In this document: positions 1 through 8,176 of the stretch, in pieces
How positions within the stretch are numbered: the first letter of the stretch is position 1
How the letters are laid out: each line of letters starts with the position of its first letter
Notes under the pieces: generated by a model
Told to the model about the DNA's origin: nothing
Database searches by the model: none
What the model saw: the letters and a program-made list of their open reading frames with translations, nothing else
NCBI GenBank assembly: GCA_028874075.1
Contig: JAPPLU010000060.1
Location: 343,281-399,053 of the forward strand
DNA length: 55,773 nucleotides
Source: Chloroflexota bacterium
Lineage (GTDB): Bacteria > Chloroflexota > Dehalococcoidia > Lucifugimonadales > UBA3495
Direction: 5' to 3'
Made by a program: the position numbers and the translations under genes

Positions 1-65
1 CGGACACGGGGGTGCTGAAAGGCGCCTCGGATCCAAGAGGGGACGGGCATGCGGCTGCCTGGTAG
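1..65 (+). CDS. Gamma-glutamyltransferase, C-terminal fragment (5' end outside window)
   Basis: The reading frame is open from the window edge to a TAG at 63-65. It encodes a 20-residue tail containing GASDPRGDG and ending AAAW. A G-x-SDPR-x-DG-x-A-x-x-W ending is typical of the small subunit of gamma-glutamyltransferases, which move the glutamyl group of glutathione and related peptides. Only this tail is visible, so catalytic residues cannot be checked. A strong terminator follows at 93-116, which supports a real gene end. The call rests on the tail motif alone. Confidence 0.6.
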   Translation, partial: DTGVLKGASDPRGDGHAAAW

Positions 66-92
66 GGATTTATTCCTTTGTGGCAATTTGAG

Positions 93-116
93 GGGGGAGA
101 ATTAACGTTCTCCCCC
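93..116 (+). terminator. Intrinsic terminator after the gamma-glutamyltransferase fragment
   Basis: A 9-bp perfect stem (GGGGGAGAA with TTCTCCCCC) closes a 6-base loop and is followed by TGATTGTTT. It lies 28 bases after the stop at 65. It may also serve the convergent Nudix gene that ends at 141. Confidence 0.7.
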
Positions 117-140
117 TGATTGTTTGGCCTCATCCAATCT

Positions 141-935
141 CTAATGCAGCGGCGGCATGAAGAATTCCCGCTCCCGGTCGTCGAAGCCCTGGAGGCTCTC
201 AGGTCTGATACCTGAGTGATCGAGAGCAGCCCTGACTATGCGGCGGTTAAAGACGCTGGTGGCATCGGAACCCAGGTAATCGTCGACGGGCATCCAGAGA
301 CACTCCTCGATTTCCTCTTCCTGCATGGTGATTTCACTGCTCAGAGGGCTGAGGCGGGCGACGAAGTAGATGTCCGATTTGCCGTACCGGTAGCCGTGCC
401 AGTGGCGAAAGCAGGCTAGCTCCTCGAACTGGGTGTGGATGCCGGTCTCCTCCAATACCTCCCGTATGGCCGCGTCCACCAAGTGCTCGCCTGGGTGGAC
501 GGCGCCGCCCGGCAGCTTGTAGAAGGGAGGTTGTCCCGGGTTTCGGTGTCTCTCACACACCACCAGCAATTCCCTTTCGTCATTCAGAACCACGCCGCCG
601 ATACCGATGTAGTGGGTGGCGTAGGGTGGGACGAAAGCGCCCGTCTCCAGTTGAAGTGTCATCATCAGGTACTGGTCGTCTTCCATGCCCGGGGAATAGG
701 TGCTGGGCCGCTCGCCGGAGTGGTGAAAAGAGAACCCGGCCGAAACCGCCACTGGCACCAACGCCGACAGCCCGATGGGGACTTCCAGCCACACAACCTT
801 ATAACCGTCTTCCCTCCATGAAGCCAGGGAGTCGGCAAGCCTGATCCGGAAATCCTCAGGGTCAACCGGTAGGGCCGCAGGGTTTGGAAGGATTCCGCCA
901 AAGGGGTTGGTGGTGGCTTCCAGCAGCGTCGTCAT
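141..935 (-). CDS. Nudix hydrolase with N-terminal pre-Nudix domain (NUDT6/plant-NUDT-like)
   Basis: The 264-residue protein has a perfect Nudix box at about residues 144-166 (G-x5-E-x7-REVLEETGI), the metal site of hydrolases acting on nucleoside diphosphates linked to another moiety. Residues 30-72 (SW-x-x-x-G-x-x-VWL...P then GFSFHH) resemble the pre-Nudix domain seen in eukaryotic NUDT6 and plant NUDT enzymes, an architecture also found in some bacteria. The start at 935 is an ATG preceded by GGTGAAAGAGAG. A longer frame to 1103 would overlap the divergent MBL gene and is unlikely. The substrate is not readable from the sequence; NADH, ADP-ribose or CoA derivatives are possible. Confidence 0.85.
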   Translation of the reverse strand: MTTLLEATTNPFGGILPNPAALPVDPEDFRIRLADSLASWREDGYKVVWLEVPIGLSALVPVAVSAGFSFHHSGERPSTYSPGMEDDQYLMMTLQLETGAFVPPYATHYIGIGGVVLNDERELLVVCERHRNPGQPPFYKLPGGAVHPGEHLVDAAIREVLEETGIHTQFEELACFRHWHGYRYGKSDIYFVARLSPLSSEITMQEEEIEECLWMPVDDYLGSDATSVFNRRIVRAALDHSGIRPESLQGFDDREREFFMPPLH

Positions 936-1056
936 CTCTCTTTCACCATGGGGTCTGGCATGTTTGGCGAAGTATAGCACAGAGGTTTGACGTGCTTTGT
1001 CTTCGTAATTAGACTGCTGCACACCAGCAGGCCAGCCTTTCCCAAGGAGGGATGCC

Positions 1057-1902
1057 ATGACCACCCACACATACGACACCGGGGTAATCCAAACGGCCGC
1101 CAATGCCTATGCCTTTATCCAGCCCAACGGGGCCACAAATGCCGGTTTTATCGTGGGCGAGGAGGGAATCATCGTTATCGACTCGCTGATGACGCCTTCC
1201 CTGGCCACTCGGCTTCTTTCGGAGATTCGGAACATCTCCAAGGCGCCGATCAGGTACCTGGTGGACACTCACTACCACGGGGACCATGTTTTCGGAAACC
1301 AGTACTTCCTACCCGCTCCAATCATCGGGCACGAGAACTGCCGCACGGAACTAATCGAAAAGTTCGACGCCAACATGAACCGGTACACCAGCGGCCGACC
1401 TGAGCTCATTCCCGAACTTTCCCAGATCCGGATGACACTGCCGGACGTTACTTTCAGCGACCGCATGGACCTGCGCCTGGGGGACAGGGAGATAAACATG
1501 ATCTACCTGGGGCGAGCCCACAGCGCCGGGGACATTCTGCTGCACCTGCCCCAGGACGGTGTGCTGTACGCGGGAGACATCGCCTTCAACCGTGTGCTTC
1601 CTGCCTTTCCCGACGGCCACATTACCAAGTGGCTGGACGTGATGGACAAGACGAGGGAGATTGACTTTGAAACGATTGTGCCTGGCCACGGACCGGTAGG
1701 TACCAAGAAAGACTTCGACGAGGCCAGGGAATTGATGGCTTACCTGCACGGCGAAATTCGCAAGGGCTTTGACGAGGGCAAGTCGGAAGACGAAACGGCT
1801 GCTTCCATTAAGCTGGGAAAGTTTACCGAATACCTGGGTCAGGACCGTGTCGGTCTGATTACCAGCATGGCGTACCGCGCCTATCGGGGAGATCTGCAAT
1901 AG
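1057..1902 (+). CDS. MBL-fold metallo-hydrolase
   Basis: The 281-residue protein has the metallo-beta-lactamase zinc motif THYHGDH at residues 71-77. Further ligand candidates are GRAHSAGD, YAGD and the late histidine in VPGHGP. The length fits a single-domain MBL hydrolase of the class B lactamase/glyoxalase II/quinoprotein-relay type. No signal peptide is visible, so it should be cytoplasmic. The ATG at 1057 follows a good AAGGAGG at about 1040. It is divergent from the Nudix gene. The family hydrolyses thioesters, lactones or lactams, and the substrate cannot be assigned. Confidence 0.85.
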   Translation: MTTHTYDTGVIQTAANAYAFIQPNGATNAGFIVGEEGIIVIDSLMTPSLATRLLSEIRNISKAPIRYLVDTHYHGDHVFGNQYFLPAPIIGHENCRTELIEKFDANMNRYTSGRPELIPELSQIRMTLPDVTFSDRMDLRLGDREINMIYLGRAHSAGDILLHLPQDGVLYAGDIAFNRVLPAFPDGHITKWLDVMDKTREIDFETIVPGHGPVGTKKDFDEARELMAYLHGEIRKGFDEGKSEDETAASIKLGKFTEYLGQDRVGLITSMAYRAYRGDLQ

Positions 1903-1936
1903 TAGCGCGAATGGTGTGTATGCTTGCTAAAGAATA

Positions 1937-1967
1937 TTGCAATCCCTCTTGTATTGCGTGATATAAT
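1937..1967 (+). promoter_or_regulatory. Sigma-70-type promoter for the duplicated-domain gene
   Basis: A perfect TATAAT lies at 1962-1967, with TTGCAA at 1937-1942. The spacer is 19 bases, longer than the usual 17. Transcription from about 1974 would give a leader of roughly 180 bases before the chosen start at 2155. Confidence 0.5.
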
Positions 1968-2154
1968 CTGGCGCAACGGGAACAGGAGCGTGGAAAAACG
2001 GCAAAATCCGTCGTTGATGATCTCTGTACGGGGCCAGGAACCTGTATTTGGTATCGGTTCACTGGCTGACTTGCGGGAAGTCGGGGCGGTATTGTAATCT
2101 ATGTCCACATCCTTGGATCCTGAGGAAGAATTTAATAAGGAGGTACTCCCCGTT

Positions 2155-3018
2155 ATGCAGCAGGCTGCAAGGACCAAGATCGACGCCGGCGCTGTTAGCT
2201 TTGTTGTACAGCACGAGCTATGGGATGGCAACCTACAGGACCACTCCGATCAGGGCGTGGTAATCCTGGTGGAAGCCAACGACACCACTTTGCTTCGGTT
2301 CAACTGCTTCGACATTGAGAAGAGCTATGTCTATGGACCTGAAGGCAAGAACCGTCTTTGCCGGATGGACCCCACCGTTGATGGCAACCCCATCATGTGG
2401 TCGGTTAAGCAGATCCGCAACAACCTTACTACCATGCTGAAAGAGGCGGGCTATGAAGACGTAGCCAGCAAGGTCAACATGGGCGAGGTCGAGGCCGTTC
2501 TGGGCGAGCTCGAGTCTTGCGCTCGCGAGACCTACGCCACCGGTCGCAACACCGTGAAGCACAACCGCGGCCATGACATCTTCGAGGCGGGCAACATCCG
2601 CTTCGGGCTGGAACTGCGCAAGCAGGCCGGCGGTGACGGCGGCCTGGCCATTCACGTCCTGGCCGACCTGGCCGGCACCCCTGGCCGGACCTACACCGAA
2701 GAGACCGAGCTTCTGGCCTTTGACTGCTTCCGGGACGCTCCCCACTACCACTATGGCCCCCGGAACAAGAACCACCGGATCTTCTGGGACAGGACTCTCG
2801 TTCCTGACACCCTGGAGTGGACCTTGACCCGGTTCAAGAACAAGGACCTGCGAGACATGATCGCCCGGGCCGGCTACCCCGGCGTAGCCGCCGACCTGGA
2901 CCAGGACCTAATCGACTCCATCATGCCCTCCCTGGAAGCCAAGGCTCGCGAGCTGCAGCCCGGCGCCGAGGTCGAGGTGATGGATGGGCCCGCCACCCCC
3001 AACCTGGTGCCCAGATAA
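2155..3018 (+). CDS. Uncharacterized protein made of two tandem copies of one domain
   Basis: I do not recognise this family. The 287-residue protein contains an internal duplication. Residues about 11-124 and 145-266 align through LLRFNCFD / LLAFDCFR, YVYGPEGKN / YHYGPRNKN, MWSVKQIRNN / EWTLTRFKNK and AGYEDVA / AGYPGVA. There is no signal peptide or membrane segment. A perfect AAGGAGGT at 2137-2144 sits 10 bases before the ATG at 2155, so I prefer this start to the in-frame ATG at 2101, which has no ribosome site. A strong terminator follows, making it a one-gene unit. The conserved Y/H-GP-x-x-KN and D-x-C-F-x-D/E patches are candidates for a binding surface. No function is proposed. Confidence 0.75.
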   Translation: MQQAARTKIDAGAVSFVVQHELWDGNLQDHSDQGVVILVEANDTTLLRFNCFDIEKSYVYGPEGKNRLCRMDPTVDGNPIMWSVKQIRNNLTTMLKEAGYEDVASKVNMGEVEAVLGELESCARETYATGRNTVKHNRGHDIFEAGNIRFGLELRKQAGGDGGLAIHVLADLAGTPGRTYTEETELLAFDCFRDAPHYHYGPRNKNHRIFWDRTLVPDTLEWTLTRFKNKDLRDMIARAGYPGVAADLDQDLIDSIMPSLEAKARELQPGAEVEVMDGPATPNLVPR

Positions 3019-3044
3019 GCACCGCAGTTAACCCTGCCTGATAT

Positions 3045-3074
3045 CCGGGTTGGCCCGTCACAGGGCTAACCCGG
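3045..3074 (+). terminator. Intrinsic terminator
   Basis: A 12-bp stem with one G-T pair (CCGGGTTGGCCC with GGGCTAACCCGG) closes the loop GTCACA and is followed by TTCTTGTTATT. It overlaps a possible TTG start of the next gene at 3050, which argues that the next gene starts at the ATG at 3086. Confidence 0.8.
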
Positions 3075-3085
3075 TTCTTGTTATT

Positions 3086-4306
3086 ATGTCCTCTAATCAT
3101 TCCTCCATTCCTCACGATGCCGGCAATGACCCGGTAGAGGCTGGAACTTTCATCGTATTATTCCTCTGCGGCCTGGTCTTGCTTTTGCTCAGCGGCGCCG
3201 TATTGTTCTTCGCTTCCAGTTTGGGCAGTGAACCGCCTTCGGTTGAGGAATTGCGCACCGGCAACCGTTTTCAGCCGGCGCCCGAATTCGAAGGCATTTC
3301 TTACTGGTTGAACAGCGAGCCCACAGCCTTATCGGAGCTCCGGGGCAACGTGGTCCTGGTGGACTTCTGGACGTATACCTGCGTCAACTGCCTGAGAACT
3401 CTTCCTCAGTTGCGGGCCTGGCATGACCAGTACTTCGACAGCGGGCTGAGAATCATTGGGATTCATACCCCTGAGTTTGAGTTCGAGAAGAGTGCGGCCA
3501 ACGTTCTTGCCGCCACCGAAGCCCAGGGGGTAACATGGCCCGTCGCCCTGGACAACGACTACGTAACGTGGGACAACTTCGAGAACCTTTTCTGGCCCAC
3601 CAAGTACCTGATTGACCACCGGGGCAGGTTGCGGTTCTACCGAGTCGGCGAAGGAAACTACGAGACTTTTGAAGAAGAAATGCGCTCGCTTCTCCTGGAG
3701 TCAGGGAGCGACTTAACCGACGCTCCGCCTACGCGGGCAATGGAACACTTGCCGGACGCCAGGTACGAGGCGGCACCGGACAAGAACATTACCCCGGAAC
3801 TCTATGCCGGGTACGACCGGGGCGACTTCCAACGCGAGTATTACGGTGTTGGATATGTAGGACAGGATGATTACTACCAGGCCCCGGACCAGACGCTGGA
3901 ACTGGATGTCCCTGAGTTCCTGGAACCGGGCCAAATCTACTTCCAGGGAACATGGATCAATGAGGCACAGCGGGCCCTCCATGCCAGGGAATCCACTGGG
4001 TTCGGGGACCACATAGCCCTGGTCTATTCGGCCAGAACCGTCAATGTGGTGATGTCGTCGAATAACGTGGAGCCAGTGAAAGTTAGAATCCAGGTGGACG
4101 ACGAGTTTTTGACGGAAGGGAACCGGGGCGAAGACGTAATCGTCGGAGCCGATGGCGAAAGCTACATCATGGTAGACGAGTCTCGCATGTATCGCGCTGT
4201 TGAAATGCCTGAGTACGGGCAGCGAAAGAAACTGGAACTCAGCGTTAACTCGGAAGGGCTGGCGGTATATGCTATTACCTTTGGCATTTTCGCCGAGGGG
4301 CCCTAA
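3086..4306 (+). CDS. Membrane-anchored TlpA/DipZ-like thioredoxin with C-terminal beta domain
   Basis: The 406-residue protein has an N-terminal membrane anchor at about residues 20-47, then a thioredoxin-fold domain with the redox motif WTYTCVNC (cysteines 99 and 102). The C-terminal part (about 240-406) includes YFQGTW and a late DESRMYR and resembles the beta-sandwich tail of DipZ-like proteins. It should act outside the membrane as a thiol-disulfide oxidoreductase; its partners are unknown. It is a clear paralogue of the minus-strand gene at 16663-17364: both share WLNSEP, VVL-x-DFWTY, PEFEFEK and KYLID. In that paralogue the first cysteine codon is TGA. A TTG at 3050 would add 12 residues but lies inside the preceding terminator. 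The start at 3086 has no strong ribosome site, so it is uncertain. Confidence 0.85.
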   Translation: MSSNHSSIPHDAGNDPVEAGTFIVLFLCGLVLLLLSGAVLFFASSLGSEPPSVEELRTGNRFQPAPEFEGISYWLNSEPTALSELRGNVVLVDFWTYTCVNCLRTLPQLRAWHDQYFDSGLRIIGIHTPEFEFEKSAANVLAATEAQGVTWPVALDNDYVTWDNFENLFWPTKYLIDHRGRLRFYRVGEGNYETFEEEMRSLLLESGSDLTDAPPTRAMEHLPDARYEAAPDKNITPELYAGYDRGDFQREYYGVGYVGQDDYYQAPDQTLELDVPEFLEPGQIYFQGTWINEAQRALHARESTGFGDHIALVYSARTVNVVMSSNNVEPVKVRIQVDDEFLTEGNRGEDVIVGADGESYIMVDESRMYRAVEMPEYGQRKKLELSVNSEGLAVYAITFGIFAEGP

Positions 4307-4319
4307 CCGGAACCTAATA

Positions 4320-4344
4320 GGGCCGCTGTCCCCGACAGCGGCCC
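4320..4344. terminator. Hairpin between convergent genes
   Basis: An 11-bp perfect stem (GGGCCGCTGTC with GACAGCGGCCC) closes the loop CCC. It lies between the thioredoxin stop at 4306 and the ABC ATPase stop at 4374. Neither side has a strong T run, so it may act as a two-way terminator or an mRNA end stabiliser. Confidence 0.55.
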
Positions 4345-4373
4345 GGCCGCATGCACCCTTGGCTATCCAGACC

Positions 4374-5378
4374 TCAGTACAGGTGGCAGGATGTGGTGTG
4401 GCCCGGGACCACCTCTTTCGTTTCCGGCACCTCTACCGCGCATCGGTCCATGGCAAAGGGGCAGCGGGTGTGGAACCGGCAGCCTTCTGGCGGGTTCAAT
4501 GGCGAGGGTACTTCGCCGGTGAGAATGATCTCGTCCTGCTCAATGTCCGGGTGCGAGGGAAGGGCGGCTGACATCAAAGCCTTGGTGTAAGGGTGCAGCG
4601 GGTTATTGTAAAGCTCCTTTACCTCGGCGTATTCCACAATCTGCCCCAGGTACATTACCGCCACCCAGTCGCACATGTAACGTACCGTGGCCAGGTGGTG
4701 GGCGATCAGCATGTAGCTGACCTCGTACTCCCTTTGCAGGTCTTTCAGCAGGTTCATGATCTGGGCACGGATGGAAACGTCCAGGGCGGAGACAGGTTCG
4801 TCCAGCACGATCATTTTGGGGTTCAGCGACAATCCCCGAGCAATGGCGAGGCGCTGTCGCTGTCCACCGCTGAACTCGTGGGGATACAAGTTGGCGTGGT
4901 AGGAGCTGAGGCCCACGTCGTGAAGCAGTTTCTCCACCCGTTCCTCGATTTCCCTCTTGGGCACGTCCCAGTTGATGACCATGGGTTCGCCGATCAGGTC
5001 GCGGACTCGCATTCGGGGGTTCAGGGAACTCCACGGGTCCTGGAATACGGCCTGCACGTTGCTGCGGTAGGCCCGGCGGTGATCGGCGTCGGTGTGGTGG
5101 ATGTCCTCGCCTTCGAAGAGGATCCGGCCCTCGGTTGGCTGTTCCAGCATCAGCAGCAGCTTGGCGGTGGTACTCTTGCCGCAGCCCGACTCGCCCACAA
5201 TTCCCAGGGTCTTGCCACGCTCAATCTGGAAGGATATTCCATCCACCGCCTTAAGGTAGCCAGTAGTCTTGGACAAGAGCAAACCCTTGGTTACCGGGAA
5301 GTGTTTCTTCAGATCACGTACTTCCAGCAGGGGCGAGTCCTGTTCGGTAGTTCCGGCGGGTTGCGATGCGGTGGTCAT
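4374..5378 (-). CDS. Oligopeptide/dipeptide ABC transporter ATP-binding protein (DppF/OppF-like)
   Basis: The 334-residue ATPase has Walker [10 protein letters not shown] at residues 62-70, signature FSGGQRQR near 169-176 and Walker B MIVLDE near 189-194. The C-terminal motif [15 protein letters not shown] is the cysteine-containing tail of oligopeptide importer ATPases. It would pair with the DppD/OppD-like ATPase encoded just upstream, whose stop overlaps this start by four bases. The pair would power uptake of peptides or similar solutes. No permease or binding-protein gene is adjacent, so the transporter must be completed elsewhere. Confidence 0.9.
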   Translation of the reverse strand: MTTASQPAGTTEQDSPLLEVRDLKKHFPVTKGLLLSKTTGYLKAVDGISFQIERGKTLGIVGESGCGKSTTAKLLLMLEQPTEGRILFEGEDIHHTDADHRRAYRSNVQAVFQDPWSSLNPRMRVRDLIGEPMVINWDVPKREIEERVEKLLHDVGLSSYHANLYPHEFSGGQRQRLAIARGLSLNPKMIVLDEPVSALDVSIRAQIMNLLKDLQREYEVSYMLIAHHLATVRYMCDWVAVMYLGQIVEYAEVKELYNNPLHPYTKALMSAALPSHPDIEQDEIILTGEVPSPLNPPEGCRFHTRCPFAMDRCAVEVPETKEVVPGHTTSCHLY

Positions 5379-6361
5379 GACAACCTCCAGCAGGCTGCTT
5401 TATGGGTCTCGGAGACCTGGAAGATGTTCGGATATTCTTCCCTGCACCGGTCCATAACGTAAGGGCACCGGTCCGCGAAGGGGCAGCCCGCCGGCAGGTC
5501 GTGCAGGGCCGGAGGCTGGCCTTCGATGGCGTAAAGACGGTCAACGTCTTCTTCCAGCTTGGGTACCGAGGCCAACAGAGCCTCGGTATATGGGTGGGAC
5601 GGGGAGTTGAAAATCTCCCGCACGTTGCCCATCTCAACGATTCTGCCGGCGTACATCACCGCCACCCGGTCGCACATTTTGGCTACCACCCCGAAGTCGT
5701 GGGTGATGAAAATGAGGGCGAGGTTCTGCTGCTGCTGCAAGTCCTTGAGCAACTTGAGGTACTGGGCCTGGATGGTAACGTCAAGGGAGGTAGTGGGCTC
5801 GTCGGCGATGAGCACGGCCGGCTCGCAGGAAATGCCGATGGCGCCCACCACACGCTGGCGCATTCCGCCGCTCAACTGGTGGGGATAATCCTTCACACGT
5901 GATTCGGCCGCGGGGATGTTCACCTTGCGGAGCACGTCCAGGGTGTGCTGCAGAACGCTGCGCTTGGGGATGTCCTGGTGTATTTGTATGGCTTCATTGA
6001 CCTGGTTGCCGATGGTGAAAACGGGGTTCAGCGAAGTCATGGGGTCCTGGATGATCAGGGCTATCTGGCTGCCCCGGACCCTGCTCATTTCGTTTTCGGT
6101 TAGCTGGAGGATATCCTGGCCCTGCAGAACAATTTTCCCGCTTACGATCTCGCCGGGCGGAGTGGGGATAAGCCGCATGAGGGAGAGCATGGTAACTGAC
6201 TTGCCGCAGCCCGACTCGCCGACAATGCCCAGAGTCTCTCCGCGACGCAGGTCAAAACTGACGCCATCCACGGCCTTTACCGTACCCCAGCGGGTGCTGA
6301 AGTAGGTGCGGAGGTCTTCAACCTCCAGTACAAGTTCGTTTCCCGACTCAACTGCTGCCAT
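5375..6361 (-). CDS. Oligopeptide/dipeptide ABC transporter ATP-binding protein (DppD/OppD-like)
   Basis: The 328-residue ATPase has Walker A GESGCGKS at residues 48-55, signature LSGGMRQR near 163-170 and Walker B VLIADEP near 183-189. It ends in the oligopeptide-family motif GCPFADRCPYVMDRC. It is the first gene of a two-gene unit with the DppF/OppF-like ATPase and overlaps it by an ATGA-type junction. The N-terminal extension before VLEVEDL is short and the ATG at 6361 has only a weak ribosome site. The solute cannot be told from the ATPases alone. The 273 bases upstream (6362-6634) hold no gene I can support. Confidence 0.9.
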   Translation of the reverse strand: MAAVESGNELVLEVEDLRTYFSTRWGTVKAVDGVSFDLRRGETLGIVGESGCGKSVTMLSLMRLIPTPPGEIVSGKIVLQGQDILQLTENEMSRVRGSQIALIIQDPMTSLNPVFTIGNQVNEAIQIHQDIPKRSVLQHTLDVLRKVNIPAAESRVKDYPHQLSGGMRQRVVGAIGISCEPAVLIADEPTTSLDVTIQAQYLKLLKDLQQQQNLALIFITHDFGVVAKMCDRVAVMYAGRIVEMGNVREIFNSPSHPYTEALLASVPKLEEDVDRLYAIEGQPPALHDLPAGCPFADRCPYVMDRCREEYPNIFQVSETHKAACWRLS

Positions 6362-6634
6362 TCGTGGCCACCATCGTTAAAGATGAGAACAAGTGCCGTC
6401 GAACTATGGAGGGTATGGAGCGGAAGTTTAGCTGACTCTATACAACGCCCCTACCTTTGTCAACAAAATTCACGTTGCCTGAATCGCTACGGCAGCGTTC
6501 CGGTTCAGGTGGTTTTGATAGGCATAGGCAGCCGGCCGGCCGTCTATAACAGGCCGACGCTCCTTGAATGCCTGAGATGTCCCGTTTGACGACTTCCCAG
6601 GCCACCAGGCCTGGAACCCCACCGGCGCCGGATC

Positions 6635-7993
6635 CTATTTGACGGCCAGCATATCGCAGGCCAGGCCCAGCATTATCTTGGTGCCGCTGACCAGGCTCTT
6701 GATGCCGATGGACTCGTTGGTGCCGTGGGTAAAATTGAGCATGGGATCGTCGTCGGGGTGGGAGCCGTTGAAGCCGTAGGTAACTGTGCCCAGGGGACGG
6801 GTGAATCGGGAGTCGGTAAAGCCGTTGCTGATGGCCGGCACCCACTGGATGTCGTCCCGTTCCAGGGCCTGGGCAGTAACACGCTGCAGGCTGGAGGACA
6901 AGGGAGATTCGAAGGGCGAGGAATTGGGACGGGCCATGTAGTCGATCTCGTAGGAGACTCCGGGAACATCGGCCAGCACCTCGTCCAGCTGTTGGCGCAC
7001 GTACTCATCGTCCTGGTGGGGTAGTGTTCGCACGTCGCAGGTGAGGCGGATGGATTCGGGAACGCTGTTGGACTTGATGCCGCCCCGTACCATCGTGGGC
7101 GTCAACGTCATTCGGGACAGGGCGCGAAGCATGGAGGCAAAGCGGGGATTGTCCGACTCGATATCGGCAATGATGGCGTCAACGTTGGCCGGGGATGGCT
7201 TGTCCTCGATGGCGAAGGTGGAGAGGTGGTCGAAGATAGCGGTGGAAGTATCCCGCTCCGCGTCGTAGCCTTCGATAGAATTCAGGGCCTGGCTCAGCCG
7301 GTAGAGGGCATTGGTTCCCTGCCAGGGGACGGAGGCGTGGGAACTGGTGCCCTTTACGTCAATTTCAACCTGCAGCCGGCCCTTTTCACCCACGCCAAGA
7401 ACGTAGGTAAGGGCGCCGGCGGCGCGGACCGGTGTGCCGCCGCCTTCGTTGACGGCATATGGAGCGGCCAGCTTGTCCGGATGGTTGTCAGCCAGCCAGC
7501 CAAAGCCGTAGCGGCCTCCGTGTTCCTCGTCGGCGCCGGCGGCCAGAATCAAACCGTCCTCCAGTTCAATTCCGTTGCGGGTGAGGAGGCGGACAGCCAT
7601 AAGCTGGCAGGTAAGCAGGCCCTTGCAGTCGGCGGCGCCCCGGCCGAATATACGGTCGCCGTGGATGGTGGCGCTGAAGGGCGGGAACTGCCACTTGGTT
7701 TCATCTTCCACGGGCACCACGTCGGTGTGGGACATGAACATCAGGCCCGCCTTTCCGGACCGGCCTTCAATGCGGGAAATCAGGTTGCCCCGGTTGGGGG
7801 CAGACTCCAGGATTTCCGACCGGACGCCGTCCTGGGCCAGGAAGTCGCGGGCCAATTCGCAGACGGGAGTTTCGTCGCCGGTGGGCATGGCTCCGGTGTT
7901 CACCGAAGGAATCCGCACCAATGATTGTTCCAGGGCAATAATATCGTCCAGGGATGCGTCAACCTGGGCGAAAAGGTCTTGCAAATTAGGCAT
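6635..7993 (-). CDS. M20-family metallopeptidase / amidohydrolase
   Basis: The 452-residue protein has the M20 metal-binding pattern: histidine in MFMSHTDVVP, the bridging aspartate in GRGAADCKG and the glutamate pair in GADEEHGG. It also carries a dimerization insert containing the histidine of GTSSHASVPW. The family cleaves dipeptides, acyl-amino acids or carbamoyl compounds using two zinc ions, in the cytoplasm. I chose the ATG at 7993 (MPNLQDLF) because AAGGTAGAAG precedes it. The open frame reaches 8113, but the extra 40 residues are not family-like. It is divergent from the polysaccharide-deacetylase gene. The substrate is unknown. Confidence 0.88.
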   Translation of the reverse strand: MPNLQDLFAQVDASLDDIIALEQSLVRIPSVNTGAMPTGDETPVCELARDFLAQDGVRSEILESAPNRGNLISRIEGRSGKAGLMFMSHTDVVPVEDETKWQFPPFSATIHGDRIFGRGAADCKGLLTCQLMAVRLLTRNGIELEDGLILAAGADEEHGGRYGFGWLADNHPDKLAAPYAVNEGGGTPVRAAGALTYVLGVGEKGRLQVEIDVKGTSSHASVPWQGTNALYRLSQALNSIEGYDAERDTSTAIFDHLSTFAIEDKPSPANVDAIIADIESDNPRFASMLRALSRMTLTPTMVRGGIKSNSVPESIRLTCDVRTLPHQDDEYVRQQLDEVLADVPGVSYEIDYMARPNSSPFESPLSSSLQRVTAQALERDDIQWVPAISNGFTDSRFTRPLGTVTYGFNGSHPDDDPMLNFTHGTNESIGIKSLVSGTKIMLGLACDMLAVK

Positions 7994-8124
7994 AACACTT
8001 CTACCTTCAGCTATTGGATTGGGCCAGCTATTGGTTTCGGCGAGTGTAAACAGGGCAACCTGCAGTGTCAACGACAAGTGGCTGCCATCGCAGCTCCGGG
8101 TAACCTCAAACACCGATCAGGGCT

Positions 8125-8130
8125 TATAAT
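8125..8130 (+). promoter_or_regulatory. Possible -10 element for the PuuE-like gene
   Basis: A perfect TATAAT lies 47 bases before the TTG start at 8177. No convincing -35 hexamer stands 16-18 bases upstream, so this is a weak call. Confidence 0.3.
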
Positions 8131-8176
8131 TGCCCGCGTAATCCCCTGAAAATGAACTTAAATGGAGTAGGACAAA

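Noticed and set aside
2101..2154. ATG at 2101 as the start of the duplicated-domain protein
   Set aside because: No ribosome site precedes it, while a perfect AAGGAGGT stands ten bases before the in-frame ATG at 2155, and the duplicated domain begins after 2155.
3050..3085. TTG at 3050 as the start of the DipZ-like thioredoxin
   Set aside because: It lies inside the strong terminator at 3045-3074 and has no ribosome site; the ATG at 3086 keeps the full membrane anchor.
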